A DNA stretch of 64,000 nt, from positions 6,340,001-6,404,000 of the forward strand of contig NZ_AP023257.1 of assembly GCF_016756595.1 (NCBI RefSeq). The letters are read 5' to 3'. The stretch's first letter is position 1, and each line of letters starts with the position of its first letter. Below are positions 1 to 9,801 of this stretch, one piece after another. Made by a program: the position numbers and the translations under genes. The stretch is from Mesorhizobium sp. L-2-11. Its GTDB lineage: Bacteria; Pseudomonadota; Alphaproteobacteria; Rhizobiales; Rhizobiaceae. A model generated the notes under the pieces. It saw only the letters and a list, made by a program, of their open reading frames with translations. It did no database searches and was not told the origin of the DNA.

Positions 1-675
1 GCCGCGACATCAATGTCGACCGCAGCATTAATGATTACCTGTCGGGTGACTAGGTAATGTCGTAGTCGTGGTTGTTGTTGAGCGAGCCGCGGGCCCCCCG
101 GGGTCACTCCGGCTGCGATAATTTAGTCGATAGTGACCGGGGTGACTTCCCGAGAGGTTGTGAGCAGGAAGATCCGGCGATGTCAGCGTCCAAAAAGCCC
201 CGTATCGTTTCCGGTCATTGGGACGAAGGGTTGCTGCCACCCGATGCAATTCCTGCTCGAGCTTCTTCCGAGAAATGATTGCGGGACTAAAGGTGCATGC
301 ATAAGCGAAAACGCGGATCAGATCCGGCGGGTCGAGCAATGCCGCCGCGCAGTATGCCAGCTACATGCCTGCGCAGGTTCTCGACTGTAACCGGGGTTCC
401 AGTTTTCAAATGCGCGTAGCGGATATCGTGACATCAGCCGGGAGCATCATGCGAAGTTCGAACTCGGTCAACGTGTCCGTGGAAAGCATAATAAAGGCCA
501 ATCGTAACCGGTTATCGATATCGCTTTCAAACCTTGGCCGATATGCCTGATGAATGTCGTGGACTTCGCGTCCACGACATTGCCTCTTTCCGCCTGATGA
601 TTGGATCGACGGTTTAGACCCAGAAAGGTGTCCGCCCTCCGGTTCACTTGGCCGGCGACCGGACACGATTGCCCG
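1..675. other. No supported gene
   Basis: I see no convincing coding region here. Short open frames exist on both strands but none resembles a known family or has a good ribosome site. The first 53 bases could be the last codons of a gene entering from the left (a frame ending in TAG at 51-53), but 16 residues are too few to identify. Confidence 0.5.
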
Positions 676-1845
676 TCAGATTTCGAAGATCTTCCGTGGC
701 GTATTTGTGAGGACCTCAGCGCCGCTGCCAGATACCCTGAATGTCTCGCTGATCACGTAACCGAAGTCGTCTTCAATCCAGTTGCCCAGCATCAAATGAA
801 AGGTCATGTTCGGTTTCAGTTCAGTCGTGTCGCCGTCCTTGAGGCTTGCGGTCGGTTCGAGCCAGCCGATGCCGTGCGCATAGCCGCAGCGCGTTTCCTT
901 ATCGAAACCGTGTTTGCGGAGCGTCGCGTAAAATGAATTCGCTACCTCGCTGCAAGTTGATCCAGGCCGGACCGCGTCGAGTGCCGCCTCGAGGCCTTCG
1001 ACCTGGGCCTCATGAATGCGGCGCAGGCGTTCGGACGGGGCGCCGATCGAGAAAGTACGCATGAGGCCCGCGGAATATCCGTGGCGAGTGCCGCCGAGTT
1101 CCAGATTGATCTGAGACCCGTCTCGGAAAACGTCGCCCGTCCAGGGAATATGACAGGTACCTATCCGAGGGGAGGCGCAGAGATAGAATGACTTCAGCGC
1201 CGTACCCGGCTTGCCATTCGCCCCCCGGATTAACGCCGCCGCAATCTCTGCCGCTGCGTCCGCTTCCGTCACACCGGGGCGTATGACTTCGCTGGCACGT
1301 TTCATCGTCGCGTCGGATATGGCGGCTGCTTCCCGCATGACTTCGATTTCGAGATCGGATTTGACAAGGCGGAGCCAAGTGACAAGCTTGGTACAGTCCA
1401 CAACGCGAGCCTCGGGTAGCCGCGACTTAAACTTTTCCAGTGTCGCTGCAGGCAGGCTCGCCACCTCGATCCCCAGGCTGCGTCTAGCAAGGCCAGCTTC
1501 ATTCAAGAAGCCGATGACGGCGTCGTATCCGTCCTTGTCTGGATTGCCAATGAGCACTTCCGGGTAACCGATGATCTTATGCTGTTCCATAAAGCATTCG
1601 TGCATGGCGGCCGGCGCGTCGCAGCGACGAAGGATGAATATCGGCTCCTCAGCTTCCGCGTCAACCACGAGGGCCTGAGGAACATATCCGGAGGGAATGG
1701 TATAGCCCGAGAGATAAGTGATATTTGAGGCGTCCAGAACGAGGAGTACGCCCACGTTGCGACTCTCCATTTCTGTCTTCACGGCGGACAGCCGGCGCAG
1801 GTATTCAGCGCGTGGAAACGCCTGGCTCCCTTTTGGGATCGTCAT
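676..1845 (-). CDS. M24-family metallopeptidase-like hydrolase (Xaa-Pro peptidase / ectoine hydrolase type)
   Basis: The 389-residue protein has the two-domain layout of the creatinase/prolidase (M24) family: an N-terminal creatinase-like domain (about residues 10-150) and a C-terminal pita-bread domain. Visible landmarks are the start of the pita-bread domain (VRLVKSDLEIEVMREAA type), a GYSAGLMRTFSIG segment, a GYAHGIGW segment with the family histidine, and a late ISETF segment with a metal-binding glutamate. Several positions where aminopeptidase P carries Asp ligands look changed (LELGGTRHGYSAG), so the reaction may be C-N hydrolysis of a small metabolite, as in DoeA ectoine hydrolases or creatinase, rather than peptide cleavage. 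The ATG at 1845 is chosen because family homology starts there; an upstream in-frame extension looks spurious. It lies on the same strand as the ATP-grasp gene but 840 bp away. Confidence 0.75.
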   Translation of the reverse strand: MTIPKGSQAFPRAEYLRRLSAVKTEMESRNVGVLLVLDASNITYLSGYTIPSGYVPQALVVDAEAEEPIFILRRCDAPAAMHECFMEQHKIIGYPEVLIGNPDKDGYDAVIGFLNEAGLARRSLGIEVASLPAATLEKFKSRLPEARVVDCTKLVTWLRLVKSDLEIEVMREAAAISDATMKRASEVIRPGVTEADAAAEIAAALIRGANGKPGTALKSFYLCASPRIGTCHIPWTGDVFRDGSQINLELGGTRHGYSAGLMRTFSIGAPSERLRRIHEAQVEGLEAALDAVRPGSTCSEVANSFYATLRKHGFDKETRCGYAHGIGWLEPTASLKDGDTTELKPNMTFHLMLGNWIEDDFGYVISETFRVSGSGAEVLTNTPRKIFEI

Positions 1846-2685
1846 GGGTCTACTCCATTCATTTTGAAATGTGCATTCGTGCAACAAGGACACAGCCGCC
1901 GCTAAGACTCGCCAGCACCAAAATCCGATTGTTGAAGGATAGTGCTGTGCTTGCTTCTCAACTCGCGGCGACGAAGTCAGACGATTGAACGCCCGGCGGC
2001 CATGGTCAAATGCAGTTTCTATATCGGCGCCATCTGGCTGCAAGATGTCTCGGAGAGCCCTGTTTAGGCGGTGGCGGCCTCAAGCGAAGCCTCTTTAGCT
2101 CGCGAAGGTCCCTTTTTTGAGCGTCGGTAGCTGAAGGGGAACACAACCTCTTCTGCTCGTTGTCACCGATGGAAATCCCCTCGTCGACGCCCATCTCAGC
2201 TTTCGGCCAGCATGATGTCGGCCTGAGTAGCCACCGCTGTAGTGACTGAGGCCATGGCCGACCGATCGGAGAGATCCACGACATGAGGATCCAAGCCAGT
2301 CTTACGGCCGCGACCGTGAACCTTAAGCGGGCGGGCATCCGTACATTTGGTCCGATACTCTGACTGCTGTGGATGGAACCGTAGGCAGCGGGAATGGCAG
2401 CTTGACGGTCGCGCAACTTGTTACGGGAAGCGGGATCGCACCTTGTATCAAAAGCATCCCTCCGAAGAGGCTTTCACGGCCCCACATAGCAGCGCTGCGA
2501 GCTACGCTGCGACCCAGGTCGGCCCTCGGTACCGTCGCCACTCACGATCGTGTCGCAGACAGCAAAGCTCGAGGCTTCTGTGGCTCAGCAAATATCAACC
2601 AATCGCGATTCTCCACGGATCGCAAAGTATAACTGTGGGTCCGCATCTCTTTCGTGCTCTCAATCGCACCCATGTTCGGCAACGA
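1846..2685. other. Gene-free spacer
   Basis: About 840 bases between the M24 gene and the ATP-grasp gene. Several overlapping open frames occur on both strands; none shows family motifs, a good ribosome site or homology to the duplicated ATP-grasp neighbourhood. Probably decayed sequence. Confidence 0.4.
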
Positions 2686-3969
2686 TCACTCTTGGGCTGC
2701 GGATATCTGCGTTGGTGCGGAGAGACGAGGAACCGCTGATTGTTCCAGTTCAGTCGGAAATGGTGTAATCGACCAATCGATTAGTTCGGTGGCTCGCTGA
2801 AGTGCCGACTTTGTCCGAGAACGGTAGGATGAAACGGCGATGACATATTCCATAGAGTCTCGGTAATCGCCTCTCCTGACGATCGACGTCTTGGGCCCAA
2901 CATAAAATTTGACTTCGGCGACACCTGGTATAGCAGCAGCCCGACTTTCGCCATCTATCCACTCGAGGATGCCATCGCGATCAGGAAGTAACGACCGCCA
3001 GGCCGGGACGTGCGAATGGCTTCTGCGCAGGTTAGCTTCGCGACCGATGACAAGCTTGATGTGCTCGGTGACGAGGTCGATTCCGTAAGCCAGATGAACC
3101 GGTTGAGGACCGCCGCCAAGTCGCGGGTTAGCTTCAATGACGACTGGGCCACGTTCCGTCCGACGAAATTGGATACACGTTGGCCCCCAGCCGAGGCCGA
3201 GAGCTTGCAAGCAGCTCAGCGAAATATCCGCGATAAGTCTATACTCGTCATCAGTGAGCGGGGCCGGGAAGGTGCCTTCACTGCAGACGAAATGAGGCTG
3301 GCAGTTATATTCAGCGGACTCTATCCCGATTATTTCATTTCCCATTATGTAAGCGCCGTAGTCTGGGCCATTTGCAAACTCTTCGACAAGTATCCTCGGC
3401 GAAGATCGCCATATGTGCTTCTCGCTAAACAGGTAAGTGGTATGTTCGGCTACCTCTTCGAAGGTGCGGCACAATCGGACACCGATGCTGCCGCTGCCTA
3501 CAGCTGGCTTCAGAATCACCGGCAGGCCGATCTCCGCGGCAGAGCTTTCAACCTCCGACGCATTCGCTGCCAGGCGATAAGCAGGTATTGGAACGCCGGC
3601 CTCCGCTAGGAGCTGACGTTGAGTGAATTTATCGCAGCATCGTTCAACCGATGCTGGGTTCGGTCCCGGTAGATCGAAATGCCGGCAGAGCTTGCCAACT
3701 GTCGCATAGATCGACTCGTCGTCGCCCGCAAAGCCAGTAATGCCAGCAATTTCATACGTCCCAGCTAGCCGGGAGCATTCGTGAATCAGCGCATCGAGAT
3801 TGTCTGTATCGACACGGATTGTCTCAATGCTTTCTGCTGCAAGATAGTCGTAGCGAGCTGGATCAGCCGATAGGGTAATTGGATGAAGACCAAGACTCCG
3901 GGCTGCTTGGACGTACCGCAGACCAATTCCCCTATGACCTTCAATTAGGATAAGCGCTCTTCTTGTCAT
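2686..3969 (-). CDS. ATP-grasp ligase, copy A
   Basis: A 427-residue ATP-grasp protein of the carboxylate-amine ligase type. The preATP-grasp Rossmann part (about 1-95) begins RRALILIEGH. The ATP-binding lobe carries ILKPAVGSGSIGVRL (glycine-rich loop) and ILVEEF. The late VIEANPRLGGG segment supplies the Mg/ATP-binding Glu and Asn. The family joins an acyl-phosphate intermediate to an amine; the substrate cannot be read from sequence. The ATG at 3969 aligns with the start of copy B (6925); a longer frame to 4008 lacks support. Residues about 16-195 are identical to copy B, while the C-terminal half is clearly diverged and extended by about 20 residues. The gene is transcribed away from an IS5-type relic that separates it from copy B. 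Confidence 0.8.
   Translation of the reverse strand: MTRRALILIEGHRGIGLRYVQAARSLGLHPITLSADPARYDYLAAESIETIRVDTDNLDALIHECSRLAGTYEIAGITGFAGDDESIYATVGKLCRHFDLPGPNPASVERCCDKFTQRQLLAEAGVPIPAYRLAANASEVESSAAEIGLPVILKPAVGSGSIGVRLCRTFEEVAEHTTYLFSEKHIWRSSPRILVEEFANGPDYGAYIMGNEIIGIESAEYNCQPHFVCSEGTFPAPLTDDEYRLIADISLSCLQALGLGWGPTCIQFRRTERGPVVIEANPRLGGGPQPVHLAYGIDLVTEHIKLVIGREANLRRSHSHVPAWRSLLPDRDGILEWIDGESRAAAIPGVAEVKFYVGPKTSIVRRGDYRDSMEYVIAVSSYRSRTKSALQRATELIDWSITPFPTELEQSAVPRLSAPTQISAAQE
3390..3925 (-). repeat. Inverted near-identical tract, copy A (with 6969-7504)
   Basis: About 536 bases inside ATP-grasp copy A match 6969-7504 in inverted orientation. I spotted two mismatches (opposite + strand positions near 7222 and 7488). 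Outside the tract both coding sequences diverge abruptly. The upstream leaders (about 3970-4090 here, 6783-6924 in the other copy) are also related but visibly diverged, so the whole gene was duplicated and the tract was homogenised later. Confidence 0.85.
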
Positions 3970-4424
3970 ACGTTGACACTCCGTTGTGGTCTGAGCGCAA
4001 ACAGGCATCGCCTTTTTTCAGTACTGACCTCAGATGTTGGGACGAACATACCCCCTTTCGGAGCTTTCTCTCGCAAATATTCTATAAATTTACTTTGAAG
4101 ATCCGTTACAACGTGCCGGTAGCTCGACATGTGGCATCATGAATTTTACATGGGGTAACCAGTGCTAGCCGCAAACATGATCACTGAGCCGGCAGGAAAC
4201 TGGATAAGACGAAAACGGAACTTGCAGTCCAGCTCCGCGATTTAACGAGGTGTTCGGCAGCACCTTAAACGAAAGATCGGCTCACCTCCTTCTCCGCTGC
4301 GGTACAGTCGATGAAGGCGAATGTAAAGGCGATCGAGCTCCGCCATCGCCAACTAAGCAGTCGACCCGTGAACAATCTTGATCGCTAAGCGGCAAGCTGC
4401 TTCGGCCGGTTCGGAACGCGGCGA
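3970..4424. other. Leader of ATP-grasp copy A and spacer
   Basis: The first 120 bases upstream of copy A are a diverged duplicate of the leader of copy B. Both carry an ACATCTGAGGTCAG block and a GCCTGTTTGCGCTCAGAC block, which probably contain the promoter and untranslated leader. No NifA site or -24/-12 element was found. The remainder up to the transposase relic holds no recognisable gene. Confidence 0.5.
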
Positions 4425-5470
4425 TCAAGAGCCAAAAATCGCCTTCAGCCACTTGAGAAGGAGGGAGAAGTTGTAACCGGCTGCGGCCAGGGTGGCGTTG
4501 ATCGCATTGCCTTGGGTGTGAGCGAGGTAATTGCGGCCCATTCTGTGTTTGTTCTTGATGCGGCCGATCACCGGCTCGACCGCCGATCGCCGCCGCATCT
4601 AGCGCTTGATGGCCGATGTCAGGCGGCGCTTTTGACCAGCGGTGAAAACCCTGAACTTATGACTTTGCGGCGCATTCTGGCCGCGGTAGCCGGCATCCGC
4701 GAGGATGCGCTGCGTTTCGTATCCGATGATCCGTTGCATGTCCGGGATGACCGCTGCCAGGGGTATGGCCGTCATACGGGTTCCCGGGAAGCGCCATGGC
4801 GTGCAGGGCGAACTGACCGCCCTTTGAACGCTTCAGCATCGTCGCCACGGACACCTTTACCCCGAACTCGAAGGACGCGTGCGCCTTGCCCTTGCCGATG
4901 CACTCGACCTCATGGCGTGCAGGCGGTAGATCTTGCGGCCGCGCTGGCGCTGCCTCTGTTCAAGAACGGTGGAGGCCTGGTAGAGCGGCCACTTGAAGAT
5001 CGCGTCCAGCTCCGGGTCGCCGGCGATCTGACGGGAGATGTCGCGGACGGTGCGCCCCAGATACGTCCTGAGCCTGCGCAAGGTCTTGTTGGCCCGCTTG
5101 AATTGCTTGGCGTGGGCGTAGCGCTGATACAGGTCGAGGAGCGGTCGAACGGCAGCTCGTGGTGGAAGAACTCCTCGCCGCACAGGTACTGGAAATACGG
5201 GTTCTCGACCCAGCGTGCGCACAGCACCTCGTCTGACAGGTTGAAGGTGTGCTTGAGGATAGCCAGCTTCGGCATCAGCCGGGTCGGTAGCGGCCATGCC
5301 CGGCCCGTCGCAATAGACCTCGCCGAAGCGCGCCTCCAGCACCGGCCAGTCGATGGTGCGGGCCAGCCGCACCAGCTCGTGGTTCATCTTGAGGATCTGA
5401 TCAAGGCGGGCGGCGCGGAACAGATTCCTAAGCGATATCAGCGGCTCCCGAATTCTTCACGGCCGACTGA
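4425..5470 (-). pseudogene. IS5-family transposase relic
   Basis: Pieces of one transposase are spread over several frames. The N-terminal part reads MNHELVRLARTIDWPVLEARFGEVY from 5387. A shifted frame continues LAILKHTFNLSDEVLCARWVENPYFQYLCGEEFFHHELPFDRSS. A C-terminal piece (SVATMLKRSKGGQFALHA near 4854) ends with LKWLKAIFGS and a stop at 4425-4427. This is the pattern of IS5-type DDE transposases, broken by several frameshifts and therefore inactive. It sits exactly between the two inverted ATP-grasp genes. Terminal repeats were not located. Confidence 0.75.
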
Positions 5471-6782
5471 GCAGTCCGAGCAGGTCTCATTGACTTGGCG
5501 CAGCCCACTGTTCTCCCGCTTCCAGAGCATCAGCTTCTCGGCGACTTGGATGAAGATGCCTACCAGCATGTCGCCCGTCCACCTCTACCTTCTTGCCCAT
5601 TTTCGCGGTGCGTCTGCGTTGTGCAGCTGATCTTGGCCAAGATCGACGAAACGGCGGCGCAGTGCGACGGGGTTCCCCTCATGAGCTTTTGACCTGACGG
5701 TCTGGCTACCGCCGTGGAGACGTCAAGTCCATTCGCGCCTGGAAATAAGTTCGCTGGGTGCACGGTGCGGTCAACATCGGTCGCCGGCTGGCGCGCCACA
5801 GCTAACGCAGCTCTTTTCAAGCCCATCTTTTGCAGGCTGGAAACCCCATAACCCGCAGGGTGCTCTCGTTGAGGTACGCGTCACACCGACGCCGGTTCGT
5901 AGAGAAGCCCTCGCAAGTGGCGGTCGCCACGTGGGATAATGGCCATCACAATTGGCTTCTCCGGATTGGTAGAGAGCGCGCCCTGTGATGTACATCATTG
6001 TCACCGGCGCTCGCGGGGAGCTTGAAGCCGATCGGCGGCGGCGGGCTGCGCCCGAAGCCGACTGTTTGCTCTGTGCGTTCTGGCGATCCTGGAATGGCTT
6101 CAGCCGCGGTCCGGCGCGACCCGCCAAGCGACTTTTTGATAACCCTAGGTGTGCGCTTTCAGGAGATTGTCCATTTGGAACGGACCGAGGAGACTGGTGT
6201 TATCAAGCTTCAGCGGTGACGGGATGGCCCGAATGTACATCCATAAGGATACCCCTTGCACCTACTACGTTGGGCGTGATAGAGGATGGTTTTTCCACGC
6301 CCGTGCGGCGCGCCTTTATGGCGCTTAAAATCCGCTTCAGCAGGCGCCATGCTATCGGCCGGTGATAAGTTCCCGGTTGCCTCGCAGACCACAGGGCGAT
6401 TGTACACCGCAGCACTTCGACCAGATGGTCGTGATTAGCACGGTGTTGAGGACCACAAGGCGGAGCGCCTCATCTAGGCGGCGCTCGCGAATGGCCTACC
6501 CCATCGCATATCGGACTTCAGACCAGCTCGCCGCCGAACTGCCTGTTGGCGTCGTTACACAGCAGCTTAGAGTCAAATCACCTAACACTCGCATCGCCCT
6601 GGTCGAGGACACGATTGAGGCTCCGCACCTAGCCAATTAGCGCGTCTTGATTTCTGATGCAAAACAGAGGCGAGAAGCGATAGTCCAGCCGTGGTGTCGC
6701 CACCCGCAATGGCTCGCTCACCCTTGAAGATGCCTTCACCGAAGGTGTTAAGACGCTCCACTAATACCTGCAACTGATCCTT
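5471..6782. other. Decayed sequence with a possible second transposase scrap
   Basis: No intact gene. On the minus strand around 6210-6407 a frame reads ILYHAQRSRCKGYPYGCTFGPSR, which resembles the cysteine-rich region of IS1182/IS4-like transposases (C..C.....C), but the match is short. The rest shows only short open frames on both strands. Confidence 0.35.
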
Positions 6783-6924
6783 AAACTAAATGTATAGAAT
6801 CTTTGCGAGCGCAAATCCCGAAAGGTTGTACGTTCATCCCGACATCTGAGGTCAGGCACTAACAAAAAAACAATGCCTGTTTGCGCTCAGACTGCCGTAC
6901 AGCCCGCAACGGAGGTCGACGCCA
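6783..6924 (+). promoter_or_regulatory. Duplicated leader of ATP-grasp copy B
   Basis: This leader matches, with divergence, the region upstream of copy A. Shared blocks include TAGAATNTTTGCGAG, ACATCTGAGGTCAG and TGCCTGTTTGCGCTCAGAC. Conservation of the blocks upstream of two diverged paralogues suggests they hold the promoter or a regulator site. No known operator consensus was recognised. Confidence 0.45.
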
Positions 6925-8154
6925 ATGGCAAAAAGAGCGCTCATCCTGGTTGAAGGCCATGCGCGTACTGGTCTGCGGTACGTCCAAGCAGCCCGGAGTC
7001 TTGGTCTTCATCCAATTACCCTATCGGCTGATCCAGCTCGCTACGACTATCTTGCAGCAGAAAGCATTGAGACAATCCGTGTCGATACAGACAATCTCGA
7101 TGCGCTGATTCACGAATGCTCCCGGCTAGCTGGGACGTATGAAATTGCTGGCATTACTGGCTTTGCGGGCGACGACGAGTCGATCTATGCGACAGTTGGC
7201 AAGCTCTGCCGGCATTTCGATCTACCAGGACCGAACCCAGCATCGGTTGAACGATGCTGCGATAAATTCACTCAACGTCAGCTCCTAGCGGAGGCCGGCG
7301 TTCCAATACCTGCTTATCGCCTGGCAGCGAATGCGTCGGAGGTTGAAAGCTCTGCCGCGGAGATCGGCCTGCCGGTGATTCTGAAGCCAGCTGTAGGCAG
7401 CGGCAGCATCGGTGTCCGATTGTGCCGCACCTTCGAAGAGGTAGCCGAACATACCACTTACCTGTTTAGCGAGAAGCACATATGGCGGTCTTCGCCGAGG
7501 ATACTCGTCGAAGAATTCGTACAAGGCCCCCATTATATCGCTCAGATAATGGGAAATGAGATCATTGCGATTGGCGCCGCTGACTATGGCCCCCCACCAC
7601 ATTTCGTTTTCCATAGCGGCTTCCAGCCAGCCCCGCTGACAGATGACGAGCACGAGCGTATCGCCGATGTTTCGCTGAGCGGCTTGCGAGTTCTCGGCCT
7701 TGGCTGGGGTCCCTCGAACATTGAACTCCGGTGGACGAAGCTTGGCCCAGTCGTCATTGAAGTCAATCCGCGACTTTTAGGTGGGACGGGTCCTCAATTG
7801 GTTCAGCTGGCTTACGGTGTCGATCTCGTCACCGAACACATCAAGCTTGTCGCCGGCTACGAATGGGATTTGCGCAAAAAACATTCGCACATTGTGGCCG
7901 TGCGGGTCCTAGTTCCTGATCGCGATGGCATCCTCGATTGGATCGAGGGCGACAGTCGGGCGGCCGCTGTACCAGGTGTCGTCGAGGTGAAATTGTGTGT
8001 CGAGCCCAACATGCCGATCGTCAGAAAAGGCGACTATCGAGATCGCATGGGACATGTCATCGCGGTTTCACCCGAGCGTGCCCGGACCGAGGCGATACTT
8101 CAGCGTGCGGTCGACTTAATCAGTTGGTCGATTTCTCCAGTTCGGACCTGGTGA
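6925..8154 (+). CDS. ATP-grasp ligase, copy B
   Basis: A 409-residue ATP-grasp ligase, paralogue of the gene at 2686-3969 and in opposite orientation. It has KRALILVEGH at the N-terminus, the glycine-rich ATP loop ILKPAVGSGSIGVRL, the VEEF segment and VIEVNPRLLGGTGPQ with the metal-binding Glu/Asn. The ATG at 6925 follows a good ribosome site (GGAGGTCG). Residues up to about 195 are identical to copy A. After the VEEF segment identity drops sharply, including in the substrate-facing lobe, so the two enzymes may share ATP chemistry but take different substrates. It ends 285 bp before the aminotransferase-ThDP-SDR operon on the same strand and may supply or use its product. Confidence 0.82.
   Translation: MAKRALILVEGHARTGLRYVQAARSLGLHPITLSADPARYDYLAAESIETIRVDTDNLDALIHECSRLAGTYEIAGITGFAGDDESIYATVGKLCRHFDLPGPNPASVERCCDKFTQRQLLAEAGVPIPAYRLAANASEVESSAAEIGLPVILKPAVGSGSIGVRLCRTFEEVAEHTTYLFSEKHIWRSSPRILVEEFVQGPHYIAQIMGNEIIAIGAADYGPPPHFVFHSGFQPAPLTDDEHERIADVSLSGLRVLGLGWGPSNIELRWTKLGPVVIEVNPRLLGGTGPQLVQLAYGVDLVTEHIKLVAGYEWDLRKKHSHIVAVRVLVPDRDGILDWIEGDSRAAAVPGVVEVKLCVEPNMPIVRKGDYRDRMGHVIAVSPERARTEAILQRAVDLISWSISPVRTW
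6969..7504 (+). repeat. Inverted near-identical tract, copy B (with 3390-3925)
   Basis: Partner of the tract at 3390-3925. The two arms are about 3 kb apart and inverted, and could recombine to invert the intervening IS relic or to exchange 5' halves of the two genes. Sharp borders with diverged flanks point to recent gene conversion. Confidence 0.85.
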
Positions 8155-8178
8155 ACAAGGACAATCAGCAGCCCCTCA

Positions 8179-8200
8179 CCTTCCCGCACCAGCGGGAGGG
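8179..8200 (+). terminator. Hairpin after ATP-grasp copy B
   Basis: CCTTCCCGC and GCGGGAGGG form a 9-bp stem (one G-T pair) around a 4-base loop, 25 bp after the stop codon. No T-run follows, so it may be a Rho-type end or an intergenic palindrome rather than a classical terminator. Confidence 0.45.
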
Positions 8201-8439
8201 GGGCGCTACGGAGAAGCAACTTGATCAACATTGGTGCAAACCGAAAGCGGGAGGGTCGCAAAATGAATGATACACTTGGTTTTATTTCAGGAAACCTTTT
8301 GTCCATGAAGACAATAAGGAGAGTGCTACTTGAACTGTAATGCATACTACTTTTATGCAAAGGACTAATGTCTTCTGCTTTATCGCGACGTCTACGTCGT
8401 CCGAGCAATTCCCAGGCCTTCAGCAAGAGGAGAGCCGCG

Positions 8440-9798
8440 ATGTTAGAGCAAGCAGCCCTGCCCCCCCCTCCGCTCACCGGGCCCCGTTCGGCCGAGACTT
8501 TCGGCCGGGCGCGCAGGGTTTTCCCGGGCGGCACCACGCGGGTCACGATCGAGCGCGATCCCATTCCCCGCTACATGCATCACGGAGAGAGTGCGTTTCT
8601 TGTCGACGTCGATGGCCGCCGCCTCCTCGACCTTAACGGCAACTTCACGACCCTCATCCACGGCCATGCCTTCCCGCCCGTGATCGAGGCCGTGACGCAG
8701 CAGCTCAGAAGCGGATGCTGCTTCGCCAACCCGACCGAGATCGAAATCGCGCTCGCCGAGCTTCTCTGCGCCCGCATTCCGCATCTTGACCGCATCCGCT
8801 TCGTCAATACCGGTACCGAGGCGGTCATGTTCGCGATAAAGGCGGCGCGGGCGTTCACGGGGCGTCCCGCGATTGCCAAGATCGAGGGGGCCTATCACGG
8901 CGCCTACGACTGGGTGGAGGTCAGCCAAGCTGCAACGCCTCAAACGTGGGGCGATCCCGAAAATCCCGCGCCCACTCTTCATTATCGCGGCATGCCGCGA
9001 GCCGTGCTCGATGACGTCGTGATTTTGCGATTCAACAACGCCGAGGGTGCGCGCCGGCTGATCACGGAACATGCAGGGCGTCTCGCAGCCGTCCTTGTCG
9101 ATCCCATGCCGAGCCGCGGTGGGCTCATTTCGCCCACGCCGGATTTCGTATCCGCCATCCAAGAGACGGCCCGTCGTCACGGTATCCTTGTTATCAGCGA
9201 CGAGATTCTCAACCTCCGACAGGGTTATGAAGGCGCCTCTGCGCTCTATGGGCTCGCCCCCGATCTCTTCGCGCTCGGCAAGATCATTGGCGGCGGGCTC
9301 CCCATCGGCGCGATCGGCGGCCGCAGCGAAGTGATGGCAGTCTTCGAATCCGCATCAGGCCGTCCTGCTCTGCCGCAGGGCGGCACCTTTTCAGCCAATC
9401 CGCTCTCGATGGCGGCAGGTCTCGCCGCGATGGAGGCCCTCGACCGCGCTGCCTTCGATCACCTCGAGCTGCTGGGGGACAAACTGCGAAACGGGCTCGA
9501 ACGCATCATCGCGCGGCACGGCGCCCCCCTGAGCGTCACAGGCGCCGCCTCGCTCTTTCGCCTCCACCCGCGGCGCAAGCCGCCGCAAGAGTTCCGCGAA
9601 ACTTTCCTTACCCCACGGGAGGTGGCCGTAATGACGGAACTCACTCGTTTCTTCGCCACGGAAGGCATTGTTCTGCCCAATGCGGCCGCCGCTTGCCTCT
9701 CGACACCCATGGACGAGGATGACATCGCCCTCGTCGCAAACGTCTTCGACCGTTTCCTCAATCAGCGCGCGGCGCTCCTCGACACGATAAAGGGTTAG
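8440..9798 (+). CDS. Class III aminotransferase, glutamate-1-semialdehyde aminomutase-like
   Basis: A PLP enzyme of aminotransferase class III with the GSA-aminomutase look: RVFPGGTTR near the N-terminus, NTGTEAVMFAIKAARAFTGRPAIAK (phosphate site), EGAYHG, ISDEI (Asp contacting the PLP ring), and ALGKIIGGGLPIGAIGG with the catalytic Lys. About 452 residues. The start at 8440 follows a GAGGAGAG ribosome site; an upstream in-frame ATG at 8368 looks less likely. It is the first gene of an operon (3-bp gap to the ThDP gene). A role in tetrapyrrole synthesis is unlikely in this setting; it more likely moves or installs an amino group on a small acid. Local GC is visibly higher than in the spacers around it. 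Relics of related aminotransferases lie near 13.1 kb and 29.7 kb. Confidence 0.85.
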   Translation: MLEQAALPPPPLTGPRSAETFGRARRVFPGGTTRVTIERDPIPRYMHHGESAFLVDVDGRRLLDLNGNFTTLIHGHAFPPVIEAVTQQLRSGCCFANPTEIEIALAELLCARIPHLDRIRFVNTGTEAVMFAIKAARAFTGRPAIAKIEGAYHGAYDWVEVSQAATPQTWGDPENPAPTLHYRGMPRAVLDDVVILRFNNAEGARRLITEHAGRLAAVLVDPMPSRGGLISPTPDFVSAIQETARRHGILVISDEILNLRQGYEGASALYGLAPDLFALGKIIGGGLPIGAIGGRSEVMAVFESASGRPALPQGGTFSANPLSMAAGLAAMEALDRAAFDHLELLGDKLRNGLERIIARHGAPLSVTGAASLFRLHPRRKPPQEFRETFLTPREVAVMTELTRFFATEGIVLPNAAAACLSTPMDEDDIALVANVFDRFLNQRAALLDTIKG

Positions 9799-9801
9799 AT
9801 C

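Noticed and set aside
3..53. Possible C-terminal codons of a gene entering the window from the left
   Set aside because: Only 16 residues before a stop, with no family feature.
2761..2790. AATCGACCAATCGATTAG as a nod box piece
   Set aside because: It lies inside the ATP-grasp coding sequence and lacks the rest of the nod box; no nod box was found in the window.
3010..3609. Plus-strand frame opposite ATP-grasp copy A, partly repeated opposite copy B
   Set aside because: The repetition is explained by the identical DNA tract of the two ATP-grasp genes; no independent coding signal.
4512..5630. Long plus-strand open frame of 372 codons
   Set aside because: It is the reverse strand of the IS5-type transposase relic and has arginine/proline-rich shadow composition.
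6832..6850. Possible NifA site in the ATP-grasp leader (TGT...ACA)
   Set aside because: The spacing is 12 bases in one copy and 8 in the other, not the required 10, and no -24/-12 element follows.
8440..9798. Role in 5-aminolevulinate (haem) synthesis for the GSA-aminomutase-like gene
   Set aside because: Rhizobia make 5-aminolevulinate by the Shemin route and there is no glutamyl-tRNA reductase nearby; the operon context is unrelated.
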